This document shows, one piece after another, positions 19,276 to 30,123 of a DNA stretch of 64,000 nt; position 1 is the first letter of the stretch, and every line of letters starts with the position of its first letter. The position numbers were made by a program, and so were the translations under genes. Location of the stretch: NCBI RefSeq assembly GCF_006715765.1, contig NZ_VFNV01000001.1:682001-746000 (forward strand), given 5' to 3'. Below the pieces are notes generated by a model. It ran no database searches, was not told the origin of the DNA, and saw nothing but the letters and a program-made list of their open reading frames with translations. The DNA is from Rarobacter incanus (GTDB lineage Bacteria; Actinomycetota; Actinomycetes; Actinomycetales; Cellulomonadaceae).

Positions 19276-20900
19276 CGGTTAAGCCTAGCGCTTCGGGCAT
19301 GGCGGCCGGAACGCTCCGATCGGGGTTGTTGACACACTCGTTTCCCCGACTCCCCGCCATACCAACGCAGCAGTGGCATCACATAGGCTTGCGTGTACCA
19401 TTTCACGGCAGGCGCCTGGCGGACGATAAGAAAGCACCCGACGGCGACCACGGCCAGGAGCAGCATTCCTGCGACACCGCCGAGCCAACGGACCTCAGCC
19501 CACGGAAGATAGCGCGTCGCCCTAGCCACCCACGCAATCCACAATGCGGGCCATTGCGCCAGCCAGGCCAATCCGACCGCGATCTGTGGCACGAAGGGTG
19601 AAAGGGCCACCACAGCGGCGCTGAGCAACGTGAGCGGAACAACGAGCGGCGCCGCGGCAACATTTGCCAGCACCGCCCACGGATAGAGACTCGGCGCAAT
19701 GAGGATCACCACGGGCGCGCACACCAAGTATGCCGCCAGGGCTACCGCGACCTCCGAGCGCAACCGAGTAGGCAGTAAATGGCAGCGTTCCTCAATGACG
19801 GGGGCGGCGTGAACCAAACCAAAGGTGGCCAATGCCGAAAGCGCGAAACCGATACTGACAGCAAGGGTCGGATCCGCGAGCAGTAACACCAGCGTCGTCG
19901 TTGCAAGTGCGGGGGTCGGGGTGGATCGGCGCCGCGCAAGCATTCCGACCACAGAGACGAGTGCCATCCCCGCGGCCCTGACGACCGACGCCTCGGGCCG
20001 GACCAAGATGACTAGGCCCGCGATCAGCACGACCACCGCTAGTGCCCGCACCCGTGGACCCGCCCTCGCAAACCCCAACACGCTCCACAGCATCGACGCT
20101 AGGATCGCGAAATGCGCACCCGATACGGCCGTCAGATGGGTCAGGCCCGCCCTCTTCATATCGGCAGAGAGCTGATCGCTTACTTCCGACGTATCGCCAA
20201 TTGCAACACCGGGGACGAGCGCCCGCGCATCGTCCGGAAGTCCCGCGCTGGCCTGACGCGTGGCCGCTCGCGCGATGTTGGACCACCTTGTCCACGAGGG
20301 GGGACCCCGCACGACGCGCACGGTGCTAGCGCGCAGCGAATCGGTCGCCCCGCCCGGATTGACGCTGAAAGTGCCGGTACATTCCACCCATGCCAGCCAG
20401 GCAGGGGTGGGCCCAGTTCCAAAAACCGTCAGCGGGACGCTGGCGCGCAGTACCGATGCGGACCTGCCGCGTTGATCGGTTGAAGCGGCGGCCACATCGA
20501 TCCGCGCCCACCAGGACGTTTTAGTTCCCGCGCGGATTCCGCCGACGTGACGCGGCTCCGTGACCACTCGCGCGATGACCGTTACGGGGTCGGCCGGTGG
20601 ATTTGCCCGCAGTTGGACAAGCCACGGGTCGAGCCGCCATACGCCCAGGCCTGCGATCACTGCCACCGCCAGCAGCGCCGCGACGCAATGACCCTTGATG
20701 CCGCCGCAGGGCACTCGTGCCCACCGGCGTCGCTGCCCGACGACGCGGGACAACAACGCCGCCGCGCAGAGCAACGACGCCGCCGCGCAGACCATGAGTG
20801 CGCGGGGACCCGGCCGCACCGTAACGAGAATCGCCGACGCACCCCACGCAACGAGTGCCGTCGGTATTAGCCGCATGTCGTGCCACAGCGAGCGTCTCAC
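19272..20900 (-). CDS. comEC: ComEC/Rec2-family competence membrane protein (lacks lactamase-like domain)
   Basis: A 542-residue multi-span protein. The competence core includes 'LSADMKRAGLTHLTAVSGAHFAI' near residues 230-255, the hallmark of ComEC channel proteins that carry transforming DNA strands across the membrane. The protein ends soon after the last hydrophobic segment in a basic tail. The metallo-beta-lactamase-like domain, which many ComEC proteins carry and which is a proposed nuclease, is missing. It overlaps comEA and holA by 4 bases each. Competence has not been shown for this organism. Confidence 0.9.
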   Translation of the reverse strand: MRRSLWHDMRLIPTALVAWGASAILVTVRPGPRALMVCAAASLLCAAALLSRVVGQRRRWARVPCGGIKGHCVAALLAVAVIAGLGVWRLDPWLVQLRANPPADPVTVIARVVTEPRHVGGIRAGTKTSWWARIDVAAASTDQRGRSASVLRASVPLTVFGTGPTPAWLAWVECTGTFSVNPGGATDSLRASTVRVVRGPPSWTRWSNIARAATRQASAGLPDDARALVPGVAIGDTSEVSDQLSADMKRAGLTHLTAVSGAHFAILASMLWSVLGFARAGPRVRALAVVVLIAGLVILVRPEASVVRAAGMALVSVVGMLARRRSTPTPALATTTLVLLLADPTLAVSIGFALSALATFGLVHAAPVIEERCHLLPTRLRSEVAVALAAYLVCAPVVILIAPSLYPWAVLANVAAAPLVVPLTLLSAAVVALSPFVPQIAVGLAWLAQWPALWIAWVARATRYLPWAEVRWLGGVAGMLLLAVVAVGCFLIVRQAPAVKWYTQAYVMPLLRWYGGESGKRVCQQPRSERSGRHARSARLNR

Positions 20901-21820
20901 GCGCCACCACCGCAGGTAATCAGGTCCTTAATCGCCTCCAGCCTGGCGTCCCCGATGCCGCTCACGGCAAGAAGGTCTGAGATGGCCTTGCACCCGCCGG
21001 TGTCCTTCCGCCACGCGATGATCCGTTCCGCCATTGCCGGGCCGATTCCCGGCAATCGCTGTAGTTGTGCGGCATCAGCATTATTGATATCGACAAGTTC
21101 TGTTCCCCCCTCACTCGCCTGACCCGATCCACTAGCGACTCCTTCGCTTCCGGCGCTGGAACTCGTCGCGTTGGATCCCGTCCCGGCCGCCTCGCCTCGC
21201 TTAGGAACAACGACTTGTTGCCCATCGCTGACGGGCTGTGCGAGATTGATCCGGCGCGCATCTGCGTTCGCCTTGAGTCCACCGGCAGCCGCCACGGCAT
21301 CAACGCCACGCGCACCCGACCGCAAGTAGACCACCCCCGGCTTATTTACCGCCCCCACGACGTGGACCGCGATGGTTTCGACGGCGGAACCTGCGGTGCC
21401 CGCGCTGAGCGCGTCTTGATCTGAAATGCCGCTACTCCCAGCGGCCGGGTCGGCGGCCATGCTCCCGCTTCCGCCTTGGCCCGCGTCATCGCCCTGGGCG
21501 GTTTCGCCGGCTCCCTGGGCGGTGTCCCCCGTTGATGCCCCGGCTCCCCCGTACACCGAAATCGGCGGATCGGCCCGCCCCACCCACCACGCAAATACGG
21601 CACTTCCGGCCAGAATGAAGGCAACCGCAACTAACGCTATACGGCCCAGAGACCACCGAGAGCCGACAGCGTAGGAACGCCCGAGGGAGCGGTTATCGCG
21701 GTCGAGATCGGAATCGCTATCGGCCCCCGCAGACCCCCACCGATCACCAGCGGAATCGCTATCGACCCCCGCAGACCCCCACCGATCAGCATCGGCCGCA
21801 CCGTGAGACATGTGTTTCAT
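20897..21820 (-). CDS. comEA: ComEA-family DNA-binding protein
   Basis: A 307-residue protein. An N-terminal cytoplasmic segment carries a repeated DRWGSAG-DSDS block, then a membrane span at ~60-82 (RIALVAVAFILAGSAVFAWW) and a Gly/Ala/Ser-rich linker. An SLBB domain follows (VHVVGAVNKPGVVYL). The C-terminus has two helix-hairpin-helix motifs (VDINNADAAQLQRLPGIGPA and SDLLAVSGIGDARLEAIKDL). ComEA binds incoming dsDNA outside the membrane and hands it to ComEC. First gene of the comEA-comEC-holA run. Confidence 0.93.
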   Translation of the reverse strand: MKHMSHGAADADRWGSAGVDSDSAGDRWGSAGADSDSDLDRDNRSLGRSYAVGSRWSLGRIALVAVAFILAGSAVFAWWVGRADPPISVYGGAGASTGDTAQGAGETAQGDDAGQGGSGSMAADPAAGSSGISDQDALSAGTAGSAVETIAVHVVGAVNKPGVVYLRSGARGVDAVAAAGGLKANADARRINLAQPVSDGQQVVVPKRGEAAGTGSNATSSSAGSEGVASGSGQASEGGTELVDINNADAAQLQRLPGIGPAMAERIIAWRKDTGGCKAISDLLAVSGIGDARLEAIKDLITCGGGA

Positions 21821-22003
21821 GACAGGAATCTAGTGGTCCCCGCCGCCCACCAGATGCGCCACCGCCGGCTGTGGATAACATCTCTCCGACCGATCTGCCC
21901 ACTGCCCGCACGCAAGCATCCCGCACGCGCGGCACCTCCAACGAATCAGGAGCCACAAAGACCAAGCACCGGGAACCGCGGCCAAAAGCCAGAACGACCA
22001 CGC

Positions 22004-22861
22004 CTAAGCACCGGGAACGACCGCGACCCCCGTCAGTCCGGGTCCCACGTGGGCACCCAAGACTCCACCGACATCGACGATCGACACCGGCAAGCCAAAA
22101 CGATCGCGCAACGCAGCGGCCAACGGCTCGACCGAGCTCGGATCGGCGCAATGATATGCGATCAACGACCAATCCCCCTGCCTTTGGAGTGGCCGCTCGA
22201 CGACATCCACAAGGCGCCGCTGCGCCCCCATTCGCGACCGCGCGATGTGATCCACTTCGATTTTCCCGTCACGCAAAATCAGCACAGGCCGCACCCCCAG
22301 CGCCGAGCCGACGACCGCCTGCGCGCGGGTGATGCGGCCCCCGCGGCGCAGGTGTTCCATGGACCCGACCGCGAAATACGTCACGCTGGCGCGCGCAGCG
22401 CGCAACGCCGCCTGGGTGACACTCGCGGCGCTACCGCCCAGATCGGCGGCGCGCAGCGCCGCCGTGGCCGCCACCGCCAGCCCCGCACCCGCAGTGCGCG
22501 AGTCAACGACAGTCACCGGGACATCGGCCGCGCTGGCCGCCAACGCCGCCGCGTGTACCGTGCCAGACAGTCCCCCCGAAATATGCACCGACACGACGGT
22601 GTCGCAAGTCTTCGCCGCCTCGCGATATGCGGCGGCGAAGGCCTGCGCGGACGGCTGAGATGTGCTGACAGGCAGGCCCTCCCCCAATGCCGCGAGCACC
22701 CGCGCGCTGACCGCCGAACCGGAGTCGGGGAACTCGTCCCCGCCAGCGATGATGGTCAGCGGCACGACGCGCAGATTCGGCGAGGCAGCCAGGGGCCCGG
22801 CCGCGGTCGAATCCGTTACGACACCGACCCGCGGGACCGAGCCGTCGTAGCTGGGCAGCAC
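22004..22861 (-). CDS. DegV family fatty-acid-binding protein
   Basis: A 285-residue protein. VGVVTDSTAAGP at the N-terminus is the DegV signature, followed by VVPLTIIAGGDEFPDSG, STSQPSAQAF and VVSVHISGGLSGTVHAA. Members bind a fatty acid for fatty-acid kinase (FakA) use. No fakA is adjacent. It starts 7 bases downstream of leuS and is probably co-transcribed with it. Confidence 0.9.
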   Translation of the reverse strand: MLPSYDGSVPRVGVVTDSTAAGPLAASPNLRVVPLTIIAGGDEFPDSGSAVSARVLAALGEGLPVSTSQPSAQAFAAAYREAAKTCDTVVSVHISGGLSGTVHAAALAASAADVPVTVVDSRTAGAGLAVAATAALRAADLGGSAASVTQAALRAARASVTYFAVGSMEHLRRGGRITRAQAVVGSALGVRPVLILRDGKIEVDHIARSRMGAQRRLVDVVERPLQRQGDWSLIAYHCADPSSVEPLAAALRDRFGLPVSIVDVGGVLGAHVGPGLTGVAVVPGA

Positions 22862-22868
22862 CGCGAAA

Positions 22869-25823
22869 TCAGGCGGGGACGATGTTCACAAGCTTCGGCG
22901 CGCGCACGATCACCTTGCGCACCTCCGCGCCGTCCAGCGTGCGCTGCACGCCGGGATCCGCCAACGCCAACGCCTCCAACGCGGCCTCCGCTATGTCCGG
23001 GGACACATCGGCACGACCGCGCACCTTGCCCTTGACCTGGAACACGCACGTCACGGTTTCCTGTACCAGGTATTCCTCGTCGTATTCGGGGAACGGAGCG
23101 TGCGCCAACGATTCCGTGTGGCCGAGGCGCGCCCACAATTCCTCGGCAATGTGGGGCGCGAAAGGCGCCACCATCAAAATCAGGGACTCGACGACCTCGC
23201 GCGGCTTCACATCCAGCGATGTCAGGTGGTTGTTGAGCCCGATCAGCTTGGCGATTGCCGTGTTGGGTCGCATCGCTTCCATCTCGGCCTGCACGTCGGC
23301 GATGGTGCGGTGCAAGATCTTGCGCGTCTCGATCTCGGCTGCCGCATCCGCCACAATGACGTCACCGGTCCCCTCATCGAGCACGTTCCGCCACAGTCGC
23401 TGCAAGAAGCGCTGCGACCCCACGACAGCGCGCGTCTCCCACGGCCTTGACAGGTCCAACGGGCCCATCGACATCTCGTACAAACGGAACGTGTCGGCCC
23501 CGTAATCGCGGTACATGTCGTCGGGCGTCACCACATTCTTCAGCGACTTGCCCATCTTGCCGTACTCGCGGTTCACGGGTTCGCCGCGCCACGTCCAGCT
23601 CACGGACCCATCGGCCGCGGTGACTTCTTCCACTTCGTCTGCCGGGACATACATGCCGCGGGCATCGGTGTAGGCGTATGCCTGAACGTATCCCTGGTTG
23701 AACAGCTTGTGGAACGGTTCGCGGGAGGCGACATGCCCCAAGTCGTACAGGACCTTGTGCCAAAAGCGCGCGTACAGCAGGTGCAGGACGGCGTGCTCAA
23801 CGCCGCCGACGTACAGGTCCACCCCGCCCGCGGCACCGGCCGTAGCATTGTGTTGGGGGCCCATCCAGTATTCCTCGAGCTGCGGGTCGACCAACGCCGC
23901 GGCGTTGTGCGGATCCAGGTAGCGCAGGTAGTACCAGCAAGATCCCGCCCAGTTCGGCATGGTGTTGGTGTCGCGCTTGTAGGCGCGCGGCCCGTCGCCC
24001 AGATCGAGTGTGACATTGACCCAATCCTGGTTGCGTCCCAGGGGCGGTTCCGGTTCGGAATCAGCGTCATTCGGGTCGAACGTTCGCGGTGAGTAGTCCG
24101 GGACCTCGGGTAGGTCGATCGGCAACATCGAGTCGGGGACCGCCACGGCGTGACCGGATTCGTCGTAGACGATGGGGAATGGTTCGCCCCAGTACCGCTG
24201 ACGGCTAAAGAGCCAGTCGCGCAAGCGGTAGGTGACCGTGCGCGTCCCGGCGGCATGTTCCTCGAGCCAGGCAAGCATTCGCGCCTTCGCCTCAGGCACA
24301 TCCAAACCGTTGAGGTCAAGGGTGTCGTTCGCGGAGTTGATGACCAGCCCATCGCCCGTCCACGCGCCACCGGCGAAGTCCGCGGGGGGTTGCACGGTGT
24401 AAACGACCGGCAACTCGAATTGGGTTGCGAAATCGAAGTCGCGGGTATCGCCACCGGGCACTGCCATAATCGCTCCGGTGCCATACCCCATCAGCACGTA
24501 GTCGGCCACGAAGATCGGAAGCCGGTGGCCGTTGACCGGGTTGACTGCGTAGCCGCCGGTGAACACTCCCGTCTTTGTCCCGGCTTCGGCCTGCCGCTCC
24601 AACGGTGTCTTGGCGGCCGCTGCCGCACGGTACTCAAGAACCGCCTGCGCGGGCGTCTGCGCGCCGCCGCGCCACGAACCTGGAACCTCCGCCGCAAATT
24701 CGGAGTCACCGCTTGCGATCAGCGAATCGACCAGCGGGTGCTCTGGTGCAACAACAACATAGGTGGCACCGAATAGCGTGTCGGGGCGGGTAGTGAAAAC
24801 GGTAAGCGGTTCGGCGACGCCCGGCACCTCGAACGTGACGTGCGCACCCTCCGAGCGGCCGATCCAGTGGCGCTGCATCGACCGCACCTTGTCTGGCCAG
24901 TCGATCAGGTCCAGATCCTCCGCGAGCCGGTCTGCGTACGCGGTGATTCGCATGTTCCACTGCTGCAACGACTTGACGAATACGGGGAAATTCCCACGCT
25001 CGGACCGCCCCTCGGCGGTGACTTCCTCGTTGGCGAGCACGGTGCCCAGACCGGGGCACCAGTTCACGGGAGATTTGGACGTGTAGGCGAGCCGGTGGTG
25101 GTCGATCACCGCCGCCTGTTCGGCCTCGCTCAGGTCCGCCCATTGCGTCCCGCTCACGCCTTCAATGCCGCCGGGAACCGCCACCTCGCCGGATTCCAAC
25201 TTGGCGCGCAGCTCCGAGATTGGCCTGGCGCTGCCGATCCCGCCATCGGGTCGCACGGCCTGCGGGTCGTACCAGGCGTTGAAAATCTGCAGGAATATCC
25301 ATTGCGTCCAACGCACATAGTCGGAGTCTGTTGTGGCAAACGACCGCCTTGAATCGTGGCCCAACCCCAGGCGCCGCAGCTGCCGACGCATGTTGGCGAT
25401 GTTAGCTTCCGTGGTCACTCGCGGGTGCTGACCGGTTTGCACCGCGTACTGCTCGGCTGGCAGCCCGAACGCGTCGTATCCCAGCGCGTGCAGGACGTTG
25501 TCGCCGCGCATGCGCCGGTAGCGCCCGGTGACATCGGTCGCGATGTAGCCAAGGGGGTGGCCGACGTGTAGGCCCGCCCCCGAGGGGTACGGGAACATGT
25601 CCATGACAAAGAACGAGGAATCGGTGCGCGCACCGTGGCCTTCGCCGTCGCGCAGATCACCGGATTGGGGGTCCGCGGCGAAGAACGTGCCGTGATCCTC
25701 CCAGTATTGCTGCCACTTGAGTTCGATCTTCTCCGCGAGCGCTGGCGTGTAGCGCCATGCGGGTTCGGTTGAAGAGGTTGAGGTGCCGGCCGGTTCAAAA
25801 TCGTGCGTGCTCACACGCCCCAT
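22869..25823 (-). CDS. leuS: Leucyl-tRNA synthetase
   Basis: A class I synthetase of ~984 residues that charges tRNA-Leu. The HIGH motif appears as HVGH (about residues 86-89) in [17 protein letters not shown]. The KMSKS loop is KMGKS in [22 protein letters not shown]1 editing domain with [19 protein letters not shown] and [17 protein letters not shown] is present, so mischarged tRNA editing is likely intact. I prefer ATG at 25823; an in-frame GTG at 25838 and a later GTG are alternatives. Replacement of the first Ser by Gly in KMSKS is seen in other actinobacterial LeuRS. Confidence 0.96.
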   Translation of the reverse strand: MGRVSTHDFEPAGTSTSSTEPAWRYTPALAEKIELKWQQYWEDHGTFFAADPQSGDLRDGEGHGARTDSSFFVMDMFPYPSGAGLHVGHPLGYIATDVTGRYRRMRGDNVLHALGYDAFGLPAEQYAVQTGQHPRVTTEANIANMRRQLRRLGLGHDSRRSFATTDSDYVRWTQWIFLQIFNAWYDPQAVRPDGGIGSARPISELRAKLESGEVAVPGGIEGVSGTQWADLSEAEQAAVIDHHRLAYTSKSPVNWCPGLGTVLANEEVTAEGRSERGNFPVFVKSLQQWNMRITAYADRLAEDLDLIDWPDKVRSMQRHWIGRSEGAHVTFEVPGVAEPLTVFTTRPDTLFGATYVVVAPEHPLVDSLIASGDSEFAAEVPGSWRGGAQTPAQAVLEYRAAAAAKTPLERQAEAGTKTGVFTGGYAVNPVNGHRLPIFVADYVLMGYGTGAIMAVPGGDTRDFDFATQFELPVVYTVQPPADFAGGAWTGDGLVINSANDTLDLNGLDVPEAKARMLAWLEEHAAGTRTVTYRLRDWLFSRQRYWGEPFPIVYDESGHAVAVPDSMLPIDLPEVPDYSPRTFDPNDADSEPEPPLGRNQDWVNVTLDLGDGPRAYKRDTNTMPNWAGSCWYYLRYLDPHNAAALVDPQLEEYWMGPQHNATAGAAGGVDLYVGGVEHAVLHLLYARFWHKVLYDLGHVASREPFHKLFNQGYVQAYAYTDARGMYVPADEVEEVTAADGSVSWTWRGEPVNREYGKMGKSLKNVVTPDDMYRDYGADTFRLYEMSMGPLDLSRPWETRAVVGSQRFLQRLWRNVLDEGTGDVIVADAAAEIETRKILHRTIADVQAEMEAMRPNTAIAKLIGLNNHLTSLDVKPREVVESLILMVAPFAPHIAEELWARLGHTESLAHAPFPEYDEEYLVQETVTCVFQVKGKVRGRADVSPDIAEAALEALALADPGVQRTLDGAEVRKVIVRAPKLVNIVPA

Positions 25824-25978
25824 CGTATCGCCTGGCACGGTGGGGTCGGGAGTTCGGCGCGGAGCCCTCGTCCCTAATCATCGATTATTCACGGACGAGC
25901 GCCCCGCATCCCCGCCACCCGCGGAACGTACGCGAACGGCGCGCAAGCCTCGCTAGCGACAAGCGCCCCGCATCCCGG

Positions 25979-26578
25979 CTAGCCGGCGATGAGGCTCCAC
26001 ATACCGATGACGATCCACAGCGCGACGGCCACATACGTCCCGAGGATGAAAAAGGAGCGGTACGTGACGACGATCTCGCGCGCCCGCTTTGGCGCACCCA
26101 GGAACCCGCGGTCCATTGCGTACGCAACCAAGATCCACCACAGCGGGATCATCATGGCCCACACCACCATGCAATACGGGCACAATCGCTCAATCGTGTG
26201 CACGGACGTGAAGATGAGGAAGACGACGAGCGCCAGCGCCGCGGTCGAAACCACCGTAAAGGTTCGCCACAGCCATGCCGGCGGGCGCCACCCACCCGCC
26301 ATGATGATCCCGATGGTCATCACGACCGGAAATGCTCCCAGACCCAAGTACGGGTTAGGGAAGCCAAAGATCGCGCCCTGCGCGGATCCCATCGCGGGTG
26401 CGCAATCCACGAAGATACTGACCGAACAACTCGGGATGTAGTTCGGGTCGATGAGCGCCCGGTAACGTTCGATGGCTAGATCGGCCGATGCCCACAGCGC
26501 GATGGTTCCCAGGATGGCGAGCCAGATTCCCGTCCGCTTGCCGTTCATGATTTCCAGAGCGCCCTTGTTTTCCGACAC
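25979..26578 (-). CDS. Vitamin K epoxide reductase (VKOR) family membrane protein
   Basis: About 199 residues with several membrane spans. The pair of loop cysteines (SCSVSIFVDCAP) and the CxxC active site in RLCPYCMVVW match bacterial VKOR homologues, which reoxidise a DsbA-like thioredoxin and pass electrons to quinone. The frame is open much further upstream, into the neighbouring MFS gene. I chose GTG at 26578 because AGGA lies 7 bases upstream; ATG at 26548 is an alternative. No DsbA-like gene is visible in the window. Confidence 0.85.
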   Translation of the reverse strand: MSENKGALEIMNGKRTGIWLAILGTIALWASADLAIERYRALIDPNYIPSCSVSIFVDCAPAMGSAQGAIFGFPNPYLGLGAFPVVMTIGIIMAGGWRPPAWLWRTFTVVSTAALALVVFLIFTSVHTIERLCPYCMVVWAMMIPLWWILVAYAMDRGFLGAPKRAREIVVTYRSFFILGTYVAVALWIVIGMWSLIAG

Positions 26579-26670
26579 GTGCAATCCTGTCTGCGTGCGC
26601 GGCTGGGGCCGCTGATCTTTGGTAGTTACCTGCCCGATCGCCGCTGCGGCGTCGCAGGGTCTACTGTGCG

Positions 26671-27879
26671 CTAGCTTTCTGAAGGCAACCCGGGAATCGG
26701 TTGCGGGGCCTTGAGGCGTTGCACACCAAGCATGATCGCGAATCCGATGATAGTGAGTATCACGCCCAGCCATGCCAGCGCCGGATATCCCATTCCCGCG
26801 GTCAGCACCATACCGCCCAAGAACGCGCCGTTAGCGTTGCCAAGGTTCAGCGCGGAGTGGCATAGCGAGGCGCCGAGCGAGGGTGCGTTGGGGCTGAGGT
26901 CCATCAATGCGGTTTGCAGCGCCACGCCCAGGATCTGGGAGGCGAGCCCGACCAGGAATAGGCCCACCATTGCGCCCACAACCGACCCCATGGCCAGACC
27001 GAAGATCAGGAGCGAGGCCGCCGTGAGAATGAAGCCGATTCTTGTCGCCGATTTCACGGAGCGGTCCGACAGCCTGCCGCCAACAATGGCACCGACGGTC
27101 ATGCCGGCGCCGAAGGAGGCAAGCGCGAACGAGACGATGACGTCGCTGGCACCCAAGCCGCGCACAAAGATTGGTTTCACGTAGCTGTAGGCGGCGAACA
27201 TTCCCCCGAAGCCGACCGCGCCAGCCAGCATTCCGAGCCAGAGCGGACCATTTCCGAGTGCTTTGAATTCGGTCTTGGGTGAGGCGCCGGCAAGCGGTGG
27301 AACTTTGGGGACGTTCAAAATGACGCCAACGATTGTCACTATTCCCAGGATCCCGACGAGGCGGAACGTCCATTCCCACCCAAGCTGGTCTCCCACGATC
27401 GACGAGAGCGGCACGCCGACCACGTTTGCCACGGTGAGGCCGGCCATCATCATTGACACCGCGAACCCGCGCCGCGCGACGCCAACGACCGCGGTTCCCA
27501 CCACCGCGCCGACGCCGAAGAACACTCCGTGTGACAGGCCGGTGACGAACCGCCCGGCGATGAGGACGGCGAGGTTGGGGGCGAAGGATGAGGCGATGTT
27601 ACCGACCGTGTACAGGGCCATGAGTGCGATTAGCAGCGTCTTGCGTTGCATCCGTGCCGTCGTGACTGTGAGCAGCGGGCCGCCCAGCACCACACCGACC
27701 GCGTAGGCGCTGATCATGTGCCCCGCCACCGCATCCGTGACGTGGAATGCCGACGAAACGTTCGTCAGGACTCCCATCGCCGCGAACTCGGTGGTCCCGA
27801 TCGTGAAGCCGCCTATCGCGAGCGCGAAAAGAGCGAGTCCGGGATGGCGGGCGATGGAGGCAGCACTCGACTGAGTCAC
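26671..27879 (-). CDS. MFS transporter (AraJ/DHA1-type efflux)
   Basis: A 402-residue, twelve-span protein starting with LALFALAIGGFTIGTTEFAAMGVL, the pattern of AraJ/CmlR-like drug or sugar efflux proteins. The motif-A-like loop appears as MQRKTLL and a second-half repeat as GGRLSDRSVKSATRIG. It uses proton motive force; the substrate is unknown. The GTG start at 27879 has AGGGAG about 10 bases upstream. The 338 bases upstream include an AT-rich stretch (27914-27922) that may hold its promoter. Confidence 0.85.
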   Translation of the reverse strand: MTQSSAASIARHPGLALFALAIGGFTIGTTEFAAMGVLTNVSSAFHVTDAVAGHMISAYAVGVVLGGPLLTVTTARMQRKTLLIALMALYTVGNIASSFAPNLAVLIAGRFVTGLSHGVFFGVGAVVGTAVVGVARRGFAVSMMMAGLTVANVVGVPLSSIVGDQLGWEWTFRLVGILGIVTIVGVILNVPKVPPLAGASPKTEFKALGNGPLWLGMLAGAVGFGGMFAAYSYVKPIFVRGLGASDVIVSFALASFGAGMTVGAIVGGRLSDRSVKSATRIGFILTAASLLIFGLAMGSVVGAMVGLFLVGLASQILGVALQTALMDLSPNAPSLGASLCHSALNLGNANGAFLGGMVLTAGMGYPALAWLGVILTIIGFAIMLGVQRLKAPQPIPGLPSES

Positions 27880-28217
27880 GGGGAAACTCCCTGGAAAGTG
27901 GCGGCGTGGGAACTTTATATAACCTTACGCCCAAATATGGGACGAATGGCCCAAGGCGGAACACAAAAGGCTCACATCCGCGCAAATCCGCACCGGATCG
28001 GCGCTTTGCCCCAGCATTTTTACCCTTTTAGAGCGCCAAACATCCAAAAAGTCCGGAAGATGACCGCGGGGGGTGCACAATACCTGTGCCGCGGTCCCTG
28101 TGCCGCAGCGCTCCCTTCCTCCTCGGAATCGTCGCCCGCGCCCGCGCCCGCGCCTTTGCATACTGCGAAGACATCCGACCCGTTGCGATCTGAGTGCTCA
28201 CCCACCCACCAACGCAC
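27880..28217. other. 338-base intergenic region without a convincing gene
   Basis: It lies upstream of the MFS gene and downstream of the metallophosphoesterase stop, both on the minus strand. An AT-rich patch (TTTATATAA around 27914-27922) and short palindromes such as CCCAAATATGGG (27930-27941) suggest the MFS promoter and possibly an operator. Short open frames here lack family resemblance and an SD. Confidence 0.5.
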
Positions 28218-29897
28218 CTACGCGAACTGCGAAGGTAGCGGGAACGCAGTTACCTCGCCGATGTCGACGGACGCATCGGTGTGAACCGTAACGACACGGT
28301 AGTCGACGATTCGCCGCTGCACTCGATCGAACGTGAGCACCGTCATTTCCGCGTCGCCGCGCAGCGGACCCAACGTTGGTTCGCCCTCCGTGGCCCCCGC
28401 CGATGACGCGTTGACGTACTCCACGCCCGACCCCCGCGCTTCAGGCCCCACGCGACGGTGCATGTGCCCCGAGATGAGGTACGGCGCGCACCCGGCGTCA
28501 AGGGCGGGACGCCCCTCGTACGGAGTGTGAATCAACAGGAGGTCGGGGGCCTCGTCGCAAGCTGTTTTTATGATCCGGGATTGAAAATCGCTTGCGCTCT
28601 CGCTCCGCGCGAGTGAAGTACCGGAACCGAAGTTGGTCTTCCATGGGTCCAGATCGCCAAGGATTCTCACCCCATCGACGCTCACGGTTTGGCCCCGCAG
28701 CACTGTCGCTCCGGCGGCCTCGAACTGGTCGGCCGTCAGGTCGGAATCGTGATTCCCGCCCGCGTACACGAGCGTTGCCTCCTTCGGAACGGCGCGCATC
28801 AAGGATTCGGGGCACGTCTGCTCGACCGCGGTGCCATCGATCGTCGCATCGCCCGCGTTCAAGATGATGCTCGCGCCCGATTCGCGCGCCAGTGTCCCGA
28901 CCAACGGACTCATGGAGATATTGCAGTGCATGTCACTTATCACCAGCATCGTGACAAGATCCACGTCATTTTCCGACGAGGCCATCTCTCCCCCCGCGGC
29001 GCCGGACGGCGCCGCGGACCCCTGCGACCCAGAAGCAGCCGCATCCCCCGCGCCCGACTGCCCAGACAGACCCTGCGAACCAGAAGCAGCCGCATCGCCT
29101 GCGCCCGCGGCGTTCCCGGCGGGGCTGATCGTCGGCGTCGCCGCGGCCAGCTGCCACTGCCGTTCGAGATTGGTGTTCGCTTCGCTGTAGAACTCGTCGT
29201 TCTCTTTGAACGCGTCTATGACCTGTCCGCCGTACTGTTCGAGGACGCCGCCGAGGCGACCTGTGATCCTGGTTCCGGCGAGGGCCGTTCCGGCAAATAC
29301 AGTGGCTCCCGGCACCGACCGCGCCCTCACCGCGTCGCGGCTGGCCGCCGCGGCAACGCCTGTGCCGATGAGCAGTGCGCCGACGCACACCCAAGGAGCG
29401 GTCAGCGCGGCGGCGCGCCGCACCGACGCTCCGCGCCTTCGTCCGACCAGCACCGCGACGGCACCGACCGCGACAGCCAACCAAACCGTGTCCAGAAGAA
29501 AGGTCCGGCCCGCATCGCGGATGAGGCCGGTCGCAACGAGTTGCAGGGTGTCTTGTGGGCTCGCGAAGAGGGTCAGGTACCGTTGCAGGTCGCCTGTCAG
29601 GCTCGTCGCAACATCGGTGCGTTCGAGTCCCGTGTAACTCTCCGGAATCTCGTGGACCTGCACACCTATGCCGATCGGCCCGGGGGCCGGGGAGGGGCGT
29701 TGGATAGTTCCAAGCGGCCCCAGATCGATCGTCAAAGTTCCGGACGTGGTCACGGCGTACGTCGCCATATGGGGCCCGAACGGAGCGACTGTTGTCGCGG
29801 TCAGCGCCGCGTGCAGTGCCGCCGCGATGACGAGCGCAAGCGCCACTAACAGGCCCGAAAGCCAGCGCCGGCGCGGTTTGCGGATCGATGCCATCAT
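28218..29897 (-). CDS. Membrane-anchored metallophosphoesterase (calcineurin-like)
   Basis: About 559 residues from ATG at 29897 (MMASIRKPRRR). An N-terminal membrane segment (LSGLLVALALVIAAALHAAL) and a second one (~150-170 and ~180-200) precede the catalytic domain. In the catalytic half the metal ligands are clear: VISDMHCNI, NAGDATIDGT, GGNHDSD, HTPYEG and SGHMHRR. The two halves are joined by a repeated Ala/Ser/Gly/Gln linker (~280-330). Family members hydrolyse phosphodi- or monoesters outside the membrane. The substrate cannot be predicted, and nothing adjacent gives a strong hint. Confidence 0.88.
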   Translation of the reverse strand: MMASIRKPRRRWLSGLLVALALVIAAALHAALTATTVAPFGPHMATYAVTTSGTLTIDLGPLGTIQRPSPAPGPIGIGVQVHEIPESYTGLERTDVATSLTGDLQRYLTLFASPQDTLQLVATGLIRDAGRTFLLDTVWLAVAVGAVAVLVGRRRGASVRRAAALTAPWVCVGALLIGTGVAAAASRDAVRARSVPGATVFAGTALAGTRITGRLGGVLEQYGGQVIDAFKENDEFYSEANTNLERQWQLAAATPTISPAGNAAGAGDAAASGSQGLSGQSGAGDAAASGSQGSAAPSGAAGGEMASSENDVDLVTMLVISDMHCNISMSPLVGTLARESGASIILNAGDATIDGTAVEQTCPESLMRAVPKEATLVYAGGNHDSDLTADQFEAAGATVLRGQTVSVDGVRILGDLDPWKTNFGSGTSLARSESASDFQSRIIKTACDEAPDLLLIHTPYEGRPALDAGCAPYLISGHMHRRVGPEARGSGVEYVNASSAGATEGEPTLGPLRGDAEMTVLTFDRVQRRIVDYRVVTVHTDASVDIGEVTAFPLPSQFA

Positions 29898-30123
29898 CCC
29901 ATTGTCGCAAATCGGTGTGATAGATCCCGAATTGCCCCCAGGCGCGGCGCGCTCGGTTTGTTTAGATCGCAACTTGCCATTTCGAACGGCCGCCCCAAAC
30001 CCCGAGCACAGGTCCCTACCGCGCCTAGCCGCACGGATCCACCTGGGCGGACCGCCGCCACAGGCGCCCCACTCCAGAACTCAGGAATGACCTGCAAGGG
30101 TCCAAAGGACTACGATTGCCGAC

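Noticed and set aside
25850-25905. Hairpin with CTCGTCC/GGACGAG arms between VKOR and leuS, possible leader element for leuS
   Set aside because: One mismatch in the stem, a long loop, and no T-box or terminator features; too weak to call.
27925-28161. 78-residue minus-strand frame in the gap before the MFS gene
   Set aside because: Arg/Gly-rich start, no SD, no recognisable family.
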